The notes below the pieces were generated by a model. It saw nothing but the letters and a program-made list of their open reading frames with translations, made no database searches and was not told the DNA's origin. Positions 43,744 through 52,043 of a stretch of 64,000 bases of DNA are shown in pieces; the first letter of the stretch is position 1, and every line of letters starts with the position of its first letter. The position numbers were made by a program, and so were the translations under genes. This DNA comes from an uncultured Sutterella sp. (GTDB taxonomy: Bacteria > Pseudomonadota > Gammaproteobacteria > Burkholderiales > Burkholderiaceae_F), in NCBI GenBank assembly GCA_900757865.1, contig CAAEPH010000031.1, forward strand, positions 62,001 to 126,000. Reading direction: 5' to 3'.

Positions 43744-45078
43744 ATGATGTCTTTGTCATTTGAAGATATTAAAAAGATAGCCTCTAATTTGGGGTTTGAT
43801 GCCGTGATGGATGTAAGAGGCATTCACTCACCCGTGGAGCTCTGCCAAGGTATTGCCCCTGACAATTCAAAGTCGCCCTACTCCGGCGTCTACTGCCAAT
43901 TTCGTAGCAATGGCGATCTCTACATCGGCAAAGCCATCAATGTTGTAAAGCGACACAACGTTCACATGCAAACGCACAAGTTCACGGTGGACTATCTGGC
44001 CTTTCACTACATTCCAATTAATCAGCTCAGTAATCAAGAGCACCGCTTTATTGAACGCGCACAAACGTTGGGTTACCCACTTGTGAATCAGCAACTCGTT
44101 CGTAGTGAAGCACTCTCAATGCAAGAGTTTGACGATCTCGTCCCCGTAGCTGCGCAAAATGCCTTTCTGGAAAAATTAGCTCAAGGTGGTCCACGGGTGA
44201 CGGATTGGGCATTGGTTTGTCAAAATGCTTTAGGCTGGGAAATTCATGAATGGGACTGCTTTATGTGCGACCCCGCAAAAGCTGTGGTGCTCCAGATTGC
44301 CAAAGCGTTCGTAAACGCGTTGATCCCTCAACCCGGGTCTCTCGTCGGGCAATTCTGGCGCGTTAACCTCTCAACCAAAGGCCGAACGGCACGCGAACAA
44401 TCCATCTTCAATTTAAGTGCAGGCTTTCGCCTTGTGCTGACGATCTACCGTTTTGCACCATTGCGCGACGCGCTTCTTGCTCGCGTGCTGTTTGATCCTA
44501 ACTTTTTATTGAAACGCTTCACTTCGCAGGAAGCCGTTGAAGAAGCTTTCCCTTGGTGTCAATTCAATTGGCAGGCTCAACCCGACGACGAAAACAACGA
44601 TACCGTTGACCTCGACCCTGACGTTGTGCTCGACGACGATGACGCGTCTGCGACTACCGCTAGCGAACTCACTACGGATTCTCAGTGCGACTCCAGCGCC
44701 GATCAGAGAGGACCTTTTGAAACCACAGCAGATCGTGCTCAAAGCTTAAAAGCGAGCCTCACCTCGTCGTCAACTGGCTTAACCACTCCCGAAGAGAATC
44801 TCGCCATAGCGTATTTAACCCGAGCAGATAATGAAATACAGCGTGGTTTTGTGAGCCCTCAAGATGCCGTGACGCGAGTACTGCGTCCTATTGCTCAGGT
44901 GGATACGTCAACGCTATGCACGCTTGTGTGCGACGCCCGAGCACTCATGGACACCTTAGCGGATCCCGCCCTGGGGTGTTCCGTTTATCTGGCACTCATG
45001 GCGTTGATGCGAGGAAAACAAACGATCAACGATAAGCATCACAACTCTCTTTTGAGCTACCAATTGCTAAGCGCCTAG
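43744..45078 (+). CDS. GIY-YIG-like domain protein
   Basis: 444 aa. Residues ~40-115 resemble a GIY-YIG nuclease module: SGVYCQFRSNGDLYIGKAINVVKRHNVHMQTH, then LSNQEHRFIERAQTLGYPLVNQQ (a catalytic Glu and an Asn/Gln are in plausible places). The centre is helical (FRLVLTIYRFAPLRDALLARVLF), followed by an acidic linker (DDENNDTVDLDPDVVLDDDD) and a helical C-terminus. It is preceded by an AAAGGA site in an AT-rich gap. It could be a nicking or homing-type nuclease associated with the element; substrate unknown. Confidence 0.7.
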   Translation: MMSLSFEDIKKIASNLGFDAVMDVRGIHSPVELCQGIAPDNSKSPYSGVYCQFRSNGDLYIGKAINVVKRHNVHMQTHKFTVDYLAFHYIPINQLSNQEHRFIERAQTLGYPLVNQQLVRSEALSMQEFDDLVPVAAQNAFLEKLAQGGPRVTDWALVCQNALGWEIHEWDCFMCDPAKAVVLQIAKAFVNALIPQPGSLVGQFWRVNLSTKGRTAREQSIFNLSAGFRLVLTIYRFAPLRDALLARVLFDPNFLLKRFTSQEAVEEAFPWCQFNWQAQPDDENNDTVDLDPDVVLDDDDASATTASELTTDSQCDSSADQRGPFETTADRAQSLKASLTSSSTGLTTPEENLAIAYLTRADNEIQRGFVSPQDAVTRVLRPIAQVDTSTLCTLVCDARALMDTLADPALGCSVYLALMALMRGKQTINDKHHNSLLSYQLLSA

Positions 45079-45200
45079 TCGGTGCGATTTCTCAAACACG
45101 TGAACGCTATTCTCAATCTCGTGAACGATTCAATTCCCAGGTTCGTTCGATTATATGATGGATGGAAGCTTCGTGATCAACGCCACTCTACCTTCAGAGC

Positions 45201-47117
45201 ATGGTTGGACGGTTCTCTCACTCACCGTGTCACGATGGATCGGTATCTCTACATGGAGGCCTCAATTCAGAAACCACTCCAGACCTGTCTTATTCTCTCG
45301 CCACGGTGGACAACAATATCGTTGATTTTCAGGCGCCTCTCATAGGCGCTATCGTTACTGGAGGATCGGTTCACTTTGGAACCCGTCCGTCTGTTAACAA
45401 GAGCGAGTCCTACTTGTCCGCGAGTGGCAATACCGTGAAAATCTCGAGCGACGTCGTGGATATGTTCTACGTGGCGGGCGGTTATATTTATGGCTCGACG
45501 CTTCCGACAGATCACCTCAAAATCGAAAACAACACCGTTGAACTTTCGGGTAACGTGACAATCGGCGGTGTGGTAATCGGTGGCGTTCACGGCTACGACC
45601 TTTACTACTATGACTTTGGCCTGGAGTTTTTCGACAACAACACCATCACTGCAGAAGGCACCGTCACCGTTAAGACGCATCAATTCAAAGACAACTACCC
45701 AGAACAAGCCTTAATGGGTTACAACCAGCTCAAGCTCACTATCAATGAGCTCAACAAAGAAAAAGCCGTCTGACGCTCGCGGGCGACCGTTCGATCGACC
45801 TTCGCGGACAAACCCTACGCCTTTATCCCGGCGCTGACTTTAAGGCCAACGGCCGTTACCTCCTCATCGACTCCACAACCGTCCAAGCGCCAGACAAAAC
45901 GTCAGAGGAAAATCCCCCAGCGCGACTGGCGCGTTCGCTGCCAGACGATCCCAACAACACAAACACTCCAGCACCGGTGGATCTGGCCACACAAAACGGA
46001 CGTATTTTGATGACTGCGCTCTCGGACACCAACACGATGCTCACCGCCGATCAGATTAGTGAAGCCAATGAAATCGTGCTCGAAAACACCTTTGTGAAAG
46101 AACCCATGCGAATGGACATGGAAGCCCATGGCCATTTGCTCACCATCACCTTTGATGACAAACCCGCGACACCCAAGGATAAACCCGAAATCAAGGACAA
46201 CGCCAAGGTGCTCTCTCGGACCTTCACGGGGGCGTTGCGCTTAATCGATAATGGTGCCAATATGGCGCTTGAAAATCCGCTCCCGCAAGCTCACCAGACG
46301 CTCGTTCGCGAGCAAACGACTCGTGCACCTTTTGCCTCGAGCTATGGCTCGAACGGCTCACTCAAAACGAGTCCACGCCTTGATGTTGACACCCAAATTG
46401 TGATGGTGGGCTCAGCGTTTAAATGGCTTCCTACGACCACTGTCGCGGTTTTCGGCGAATATGCTCTGGGCGATACCAATGCCTCGCTCGGCACATTGAG
46501 TGCCAAGGCAGACCACCGTGGCTATGGGATCGGCGTAGCTGCTCAACACGACTTTAACGAGCAGTTCTACTGCTAGCACATCATTGCGCTATGGGCGAAC
46601 GGAAACCAAATTCCGCGGAACGTTTGACGCCGATACCGTTCATTACAAAGCCAAGGCGCCTTATGCCTCGCTTCGCTTACAAGCTGGGTGGCGCTATCCC
46701 GTGACCGAGACGATCACAACGGACCTCTACGCACGTTACGGCTTGAACTACATCGGTGGCGACACCGTAGCGCTTCATAACCGTACGAACGACACGTTGG
46801 ATGCGACGTCCACCACCACGTCAACTCTTCGTATCGGTGGCCTCGTGAACGTGCTCAATACCCAAAACTGGGACGCTGCCTTGGGTGCCGCTTACGAACG
46901 CACCTTCGGTTCAGAAGGCAAAACCGCGGTGGTCGTGTTCGGCCATCCCTACGACGTTGATGCCACGAGCTTAGACGGCAATACTGGCATCTTTACGGCC
47001 AAGGTGGGCTACCATCCCGAAACGGCTAAGGCCTGGAGCTTCGGTCTTCATGTCGATGGCTTTGTCGGGGACCGCCAAGGCGTCGCGGGGACCTTCACCA
47101 CGACTTATAGCTTCTAA
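45201..47117 (+). pseudogene. Autotransporter remnant with two or more frameshifts
   Basis: Three consecutive frames together read as one autotransporter. 45201-45773 has a passenger-type repeat region (SYSLATVDNNIVDFQAPLIGAIVTGG; IENNTVELSGNVTIGGVVIGGVHG). 45774-46576 has the end of the passenger and the start of the barrel (LAGDRSIDLRGQTLRL; FGEYALGDTNASL). 46569-47117 has the remaining beta barrel ending in GTFTTTYSF, with terminal Phe. Frame changes fall near 45770 and near 46570 (SSTASTSLRYGRTETKFRG instead of a smooth join). The 5' end with signal peptide is missing or scrambled (45079-45200). Confidence 0.85.
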
Positions 47118-47168
47118 CGATAATAAGGCTTTCCGACCATAAGGAAAGTCTGCCATTGTCCAACAACA

Positions 47169-47212
47169 AAGGCGTGATCGTAATTAGCTTCGATTCGATC
47201 ACGCCTTCTTCT
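47169..47212 (+). terminator. Strong terminator after the autotransporter remnant
   Basis: A perfect 12-bp stem (AAGGCGTGATCG 47169-47180 / CGATCACGCCTT 47196-47207), 15-base loop, then CTTCTTTTCC. Confidence 0.75.
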
Positions 47213-47355
47213 TTTCCTTCATCTGTTCCTTCGCCGTGAGCGCTGAGGCAGTGCGACTTGTGCCTAACGTCTTGTGCTAAACCTCTCGTGCTAAACGTCT
47301 GATGCCTTATGCTACGTTCAACGCAGAGCACCACCCGTCTCGCACATCGCCCTCA

Positions 47356-47964
47356 TTAGTAGTCGACCTTTTGTTTTTTGCGCTTCACGTCAACCACGCT
47401 CACTTTCTCCAAGAGATAAGGCCACAAGGCTTTTTTTAATTTTGGCGAGACGAAATCCACGCCAAACTTGTGCGCATAGAAAAACCCTTCCATGGTCATC
47501 ACGGCAAGAAGCGTCGGGACTTGTTTTTCAGCAGGAAGGCGTTCAATACGCTGATAGAGCGCCTCGTACCAAGCAGTTACGGGAGCCATGAGTTCTTTGT
47601 CGTGCACAAAGCTGGAGATCAACGTCACCCCAACCGTGGCCCACCCGCGATTGTTGCGATCAAACGCCTTAAACCACTCCACATAACCGGCTACCAACCG
47701 GTCGGCATCGTCACCCTCAAAGAGCGAGGTGTATTTTTCCATCTCTTCATTCATGTGCTCGACGTAGTGCGCAATAAGCGCTGCGTGCAACGCGCGCTTG
47801 CTACTAAAGTGGTACGTCAATGCCCCTTTACTTAATCCCGCCCGTTCAGCAACGCGATCAAGCGTGAGATTATCGATTCCCTCTTCCAAAATAATCGCAT
47901 TGGCCGCTTCGATCAAAGCGACTTTAGTTCGTTGAGCTTTTTCACTGGCCATGCTCTCATTCAT
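47356..47964 (-). CDS. TetR-family transcriptional regulator
   Basis: 202 aa. N-terminal helix-turn-helix typical of TetR: RTKVALIEAANAIILEEGIDNLTLDRVAERAGLSKGALTYHFSSKRALHAALI. The C-terminal ligand-binding helices (HMNEEMEKYTSLFEGDD, WYEALYQRIERLPAEKQVPTLLAVMTMEGFFY) resemble the YcdC/AcrR-like group. A second ATG at 47952 is a possible start. It lies downstream of the flavin reductase gene on the same strand, separated by a terminator-like hairpin, and is a good candidate for its regulator. Confidence 0.88.
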   Translation of the reverse strand: MNESMASEKAQRTKVALIEAANAIILEEGIDNLTLDRVAERAGLSKGALTYHFSSKRALHAALIAHYVEHMNEEMEKYTSLFEGDDADRLVAGYVEWFKAFDRNNRGWATVGVTLISSFVHDKELMAPVTAWYEALYQRIERLPAEKQVPTLLAVMTMEGFFYAHKFGVDFVSPKLKKALWPYLLEKVSVVDVKRKKQKVDY

Positions 47965-48120
47965 CCTTCATGTTCACGTCTCGTCCACGTTCACCGCTCC
48001 CTACATTTCCCTTATGCTCGCAACGACGACCTCAAAGGTAGCCTTGTCGCGAAAAGAGCGAGTGAGCTTGTCGATCGTCGACGGCATCTATCGCAGACAC
48101 ATCATCATAGCCTACCATGG

Positions 48121-48154
48121 AAAAACCTCAACACCCATGTCGAGTATTGAGGTT
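48121..48154 (-). terminator. Terminator-like hairpin after the flavoprotein gene
   Basis: AACCTCAA (48124-48131) pairs with TTGAGGTT (48147-48154). On the minus strand the stem runs into TTTTT. It lies about 90 bases past the flavoprotein stop and upstream of the tetR gene. Confidence 0.5.
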
Positions 48155-48243
48155 CTTCACTCGGCTTTATCAGCCGTTCGGTGAGCTGTGGCGCGGTTCT
48201 CGACAACGAGCGTTTCGCGCCCCGTTCACCCAAGCGGTTTGGT

Positions 48244-50007
48244 TTACTTCGCCGCCTTAGCCGCTGCGTCACCCGCGATACGACCAAAGACGATGATGTC
48301 GGTGTAAGCATTGCCGCCCAAACGGTTCGTGCCGTGCGTCACACCGGTGACTTCACCCGCAGCCCAAAGACCCGGGATCACCTTGCCGTCCTTCGTTAAG
48401 ACCTGCGCCTTTTCGTTGATGCGCACGCCACCCATGGTGTGGTGCGTCGAGGGCACCGCCTTGATCACGTAGTACTTGCCTTGCGTCATGTCGACCAAGC
48501 CAGCACGGTGGTGGAAGTCCTTGTCGTTACCCTTACCGGCCATATCAGAGACGCGCTTCACGGTCGCTTGGAGCTGACCGAGCGGCATCTTCGTGAAGTC
48601 GGCGATGCACTTCAAGTCGTCGCACGTCGTCATGATGCCCTGCTTCGTGAAGGCTTCGTATTCGGTCGGGTGTTCCTTAACGGTGTTGGAAATGGCCCCG
48701 ATCTTATCGTTCCAGAGCACCCAGCAGTAGCCACCCGTCTGCTTCAAAATCGCTTCCGAGAGCACGTCACGACGCTGGAGCTCTTCAACGAAGCGCTTTC
48801 CTTCTTGGTTAAGCATAATGGCGCCGTCAAAGCGGGAGTCCGCGATCAATTCGATCACGCCCGAGATCGGGTCGCAAATCGGGTAGGTCTGGATGTAGCC
48901 CATGTTGACCAATTCAGCACCGGCGCGTTCCGCCATGTAAAGCGCTTCACCCGTGGTGCCCGGGGCGTCCGTGGTCTTAAAGCGTTCGTCAATCTTAGGA
49001 TTGTATTTCTTCACCATGGCCGGGTTCGCACCAAAGCCACCGGTGGCCAACACCACACCGCCCTTGGCGTTGAAGGTGTAGGTTTGACCCTGCATCGTGG
49101 CCTTGACGCCCACCACACGGCCGCTCTTATCCTTGATGAGCTCTTCGGCCTTCATGTTGCGAATGACCGGAATACCGAGTTCGTCGGCCTTGGCCTGGAA
49201 CTTGGAGATAAATTCCGTACCCGTGTGGCCAAACGGAATGAGAGCACGCTTACGGCTGTGACCACCAAAGAAGAAGAGGTTGTCATCTTCGAAGTTGACG
49301 CCTAAGTAATCACGGCACCACTTCGCGGCGTCCAAGGCGTTATGCGTCATCACGTTGATGACCTTCATGTCGCCCTTTCCGTCACCGCCCTTGAAGGTGT
49401 CCTGAGCGTGCAGTTCAGGCGAGTCGTCCGTGATGCCGAGCTTAGGTTGCACCCAGTTTTGCGCAACGTTCATTTCAGCGCCCGAAATCAAGGAGTTGCC
49501 ACCCACGGCAGGCATTTTTTCAAGGAGGACCACGTTGGCGCCTTCCGCCTTGGCGGTAATCGCAGCGGAGAACCCAGCGCCACCCGCACCGATCACGACG
49601 ACGTCGTAGTTGTTGACTTTGGGTAACGTGGCAGCGACTTGCTTCACGGCCTTCTTATCGGCCTTGCTCAACGTCACACCCGCCTTCTTGGCTGCGTCTT
49701 TAACAGCGTCCAAAAAGCCCTTGGCGGAGAACGTGGCTCCTGAAATCACGTCCAAGTCGGCAGAGTTGGTCTTGATGACGTCGTCTTTGAGCGTCGTGAA
49801 GACTTCTTTACTCAAAACGGGGTTTTCGTGCTCTTTGACAACTTTAATGTCTTGGATCTTACCGTTGTCAAAAGTCACGGCCACCGTGATGTCACCGTGC
49901 TTGCCCACGCCCGTACCTTCTTGGGTCAAAGGCGCAGCACAAAGCACTGTCGAAAAACCGGCTACCGCCATGAGCGTGGCAGCGGAAATCAGAGTTAATT
50001 TTTTCAT
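48244..50007 (-). CDS. Exported FMN/FAD flavoprotein reductase, fumarate-reductase-like
   Basis: 587 aa from the ATG at 50007, with AAGGAGAC upstream. Sec signal peptide (KKLTLISAATLMAVAGFSTVLCA). An FMN-binding domain at residues ~30-110 has the covalent-FMN motif DVISGATFSA. The FAD domain starts VVVIGAGGAGFSAAITAKAEGANVVLLEK. Active-site motifs are SGAEMNVAQ, HHTMGGVRINEKAQ, and GTNRLGGNAYTDIIVFG. There is no CxxCH haem motif, so it lacks the cytochrome domain of Shewanella flavocytochrome c and needs an external donor. Relatives reduce fumarate, urocanate, methacrylate or other enoates in the periplasm; the substrate is not determinable here. Confidence 0.9.
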   Translation of the reverse strand: MKKLTLISAATLMAVAGFSTVLCAAPLTQEGTGVGKHGDITVAVTFDNGKIQDIKVVKEHENPVLSKEVFTTLKDDVIKTNSADLDVISGATFSAKGFLDAVKDAAKKAGVTLSKADKKAVKQVAATLPKVNNYDVVVIGAGGAGFSAAITAKAEGANVVLLEKMPAVGGNSLISGAEMNVAQNWVQPKLGITDDSPELHAQDTFKGGDGKGDMKVINVMTHNALDAAKWCRDYLGVNFEDDNLFFFGGHSRKRALIPFGHTGTEFISKFQAKADELGIPVIRNMKAEELIKDKSGRVVGVKATMQGQTYTFNAKGGVVLATGGFGANPAMVKKYNPKIDERFKTTDAPGTTGEALYMAERAGAELVNMGYIQTYPICDPISGVIELIADSRFDGAIMLNQEGKRFVEELQRRDVLSEAILKQTGGYCWVLWNDKIGAISNTVKEHPTEYEAFTKQGIMTTCDDLKCIADFTKMPLGQLQATVKRVSDMAGKGNDKDFHHRAGLVDMTQGKYYVIKAVPSTHHTMGGVRINEKAQVLTKDGKVIPGLWAAGEVTGVTHGTNRLGGNAYTDIIVFGRIAGDAAAKAAK

Positions 50008-50716
50008 AAGTTGTCTCCTTGTAGGTAAAGCCACCTAGTTACTTCGGCGTGAAATTGTAGCAAGCTAAACAGACTGGTTGTTCTGTTTTGTTTTCTATCC
50101 CAAGCCTAATTTCGTTCAATCAACCAACTTCTATCATATATAAACACCTACTGCACAGCCTTTTACTTCGTGACATTAGGACTTACCCTTATAGGGAAAG
50201 TTCCCATAACCGACCAATGAGTTGGTTTGTATGGACCTCATTATCCGGAGTCGTCTCTCCCATCCTCTCTACGCCTAAAGCAGAGGGTAATCGAGATAAG
50301 CCACCTTACAAACAACGCATCGAAACCGCCTCGATTCCTCCACTTTGGGTTTGTCTTTCCTCCTCCTTGATCATTCTTTGTTTTCTCAAGATGACGCACC
50401 AGAGCATAAAAAGAGACCTCGATACCGAAACGCTCGAGGCTCATGAGGTCCATAAAAGATCCCTAACAGGAAATGTGTTTTTGTGTTTTACGGAGCGGGT
50501 TTGAGGCAAACGCTCCATTTCTTCGCCGTATACGGCGCCGGTCCCGCCCCATGCGGGCTACCGGTTCGCAGTTGAAGTTGCCTGGCAAACCCGGCTCTCG
50601 CAGGAGACGACTCCGCCCAATAGGTTTCATCCGTTGGCCACCCAGTCGCTATCGCCCCCCTTTTGTCACGACTTGCGCGTTATAGCGCCCTGTGAGCGAC
50701 ACCGTTTGGAAGTCCT
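50008..50716. other. Long intergenic region with structured DNA
   Basis: About 700 bases. It holds the promoter of the flavoprotein gene (minus strand, near 50010-50100) and a cluster of inverted repeats at 50492-50564. A 138-codon plus-strand frame at 50088-50504 has no family signal and is not called. Confidence 0.5.
50492..50564. repeat. Cluster of three adjacent inverted repeats
   Basis: GGAGC-GG-GTTTG / CAAACGCTCC (50492-50516), perfect palindrome CGCCGTATACGGCG (50524-50537), and CCGGTCCCGC / GCGGG-CT-ACCGG (50538-50564). None has a clear T-run. Confidence 0.6.
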
Positions 50717-51346
50717 TCACGGTTGGCGTGGCCAAGCCCAACGCTTCGCAGTGAGCCATGTGCGTTGCCCAATCGACGGGTTGCTCAGTTGGTACCGTAA
50801 AGCGAGAGAAGGGCCCCGGCCTGTTTCAAGGTTGGTGCACGCCTTGGCTCGAACACTGGGCATCATGATCGAGGCGCACACCGTGATGGTGCGCTCACCG
50901 ACGATGTCGGTGAGCGTCATGGCCGAGCCACCATGCGCGTCCGTTTTGCTCCAGCGACCTTCCAGTGGGGAGGCTCGTCCCGAGACGGCGTCCTGCCAGG
51001 CAAGGCCTGTCACGCCTTGCTCCGATCCGGGCGCAACCGGTGCGCGCGTTTGCACGCGTTCCACTTCCCAGACAATAGGAAACCCCTCCTCTCTCAGCTC
51101 ACCGTGATCCTTTTTTGTGGCCACTCGAAGACGCGCCAGAGCCTCCTGGTCGATCTGGACGGTCAGGTTGCAGACGCCTACACCCGTCGCCCGAAAATCG
51201 TGCGCCCCTTCGCAGTCGACCGTTAGTGTCATGGGAAGCGTGATCGTGTTGCCCGGCATACCGTGTCCCATGGGATTGGCATGAGCGACCATGGTGAGCA
51301 TTGAGCTCAGCGTGACCCAGCTCACGACCGCCAACGTTCGTTCCAC
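50717..51346 (-). CDS. Hypothetical exported protein
   Basis: 209 aa. Signal peptide VVSWVTLSSMLTMVAHA|NP, then a mature domain with one likely disulphide pair (LTVDCEGAHDFRATGVGVCNLTVQID), central REEGFPIVWEVERVQTR and a Cys-containing ICVCASIMM-like region (ERTITVCASIMMPSVRAKACTNLE). No family recognised. It is on the same strand 143 bases after the DmsB-like gene, but its own transcript is equally possible. Confidence 0.6.
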   Translation of the reverse strand: MERTLAVVSWVTLSSMLTMVAHANPMGHGMPGNTITLPMTLTVDCEGAHDFRATGVGVCNLTVQIDQEALARLRVATKKDHGELREEGFPIVWEVERVQTRAPVAPGSEQGVTGLAWQDAVSGRASPLEGRWSKTDAHGGSAMTLTDIVGERTITVCASIMMPSVRAKACTNLETGRGPSLALRYQLSNPSIGQRTWLTAKRWAWPRQP

Positions 51347-51489
51347 CGTTCTACAGACGCCCTATCGGCGTGCTGAGACGCCCCTCTCAGGAGGCTCGAT
51401 TCCGAGTACATGACGTTTGCCTCGTCCACGATTGTCCTCCCTTCGATGAGCACGCTCCATCATCGTTTTTCGCCTTCGAATGTACCCTA

Positions 51490-52041
51490 TCACTCACCTG
51501 ATGATAGGGGCACGATCACCAAGTTCGGATGCGTCAGTTGAGGAGACGGGAAGTGAAACTCTTTAGCGGCCCACACCATACCTTGCTCGACGGCCTCCGG
51601 ATACTTCGCCCGCAGTTCATCGATAACGCCAAACTCGATTGCTCCCATCGGACAACTGGCCACGCACGCGGGCACCTCGCCCTTGGCCAGGCGTGCTTGG
51701 CACGCATCGCACTTATAGACCTTCTTTTCGCTCTTGGCAAAACTCGGCACGTGATACGGACAGGCACCGACGCAAGCCTGGCACCCGATACACTTATGGT
51801 GGTCTTGGATGACCAAACCGTTGGCCTCTTTATGGTACGCCTTCACGAGGCAGACCTTGAGACACGCTGGGTCGTCACAGTGGTTGCATCCAAGCGTCAA
51901 AAAACTCATGGTCGACGGATTTTCCACGCGACGGCGTAGCCAGACGCCGTCGGGCAACTGTTTTTCTTCTTTACACGCGATCACGCAAGCCGCACAACCG
52001 TTGCAGCGTGCGCCATTAAAAACAAATCCCAACTGTTTCAT
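51490..52041 (-). CDS. DmsB-like 4Fe-4S electron-transfer subunit
   Basis: 183 aa from the ATG at 52041, two bases after the stop of the catalytic gene; the frame extends twelve codons upstream. Four ferredoxin-type Cys clusters are visible: CNGCAACVIACKEEK, CNHCDDPACLKVC, CIGCQACVGACPYHVP and CDACQARLAKGEVPACVASCP. This is the four-cluster architecture of DmsB/PhsB/NrfC subunits. It passes electrons from the quinol pool, via an anchor, to the molybdenum subunit. No signal peptide; export is by piggy-back on the Tat signal of the partner. No NrfD/DmsC anchor gene is adjacent. Confidence 0.93.
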   Translation of the reverse strand: MKQLGFVFNGARCNGCAACVIACKEEKQLPDGVWLRRRVENPSTMSFLTLGCNHCDDPACLKVCLVKAYHKEANGLVIQDHHKCIGCQACVGACPYHVPSFAKSEKKVYKCDACQARLAKGEVPACVASCPMGAIEFGVIDELRAKYPEAVEQGMVWAAKEFHFPSPQLTHPNLVIVPLSSGE

Positions 52042-52043
52042 GA

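Noticed and set aside
47265..47300. Repeated TGCTAAAC-like units
   Set aside because: Only two or three imperfect copies between a terminator and tetR; too short to call a repeat element.
48439..49305. 288-codon plus-strand reading frame
   Set aside because: Antisense shadow of the flavoprotein gene; His/Val/Arg-rich composition typical of reverse-frame reading and no family signal.
50088..50504. 138-codon plus-strand frame in an intergenic region
   Set aside because: No ribosome site, no family resemblance, and it runs through the flavoprotein promoter region and into a hairpin cluster.
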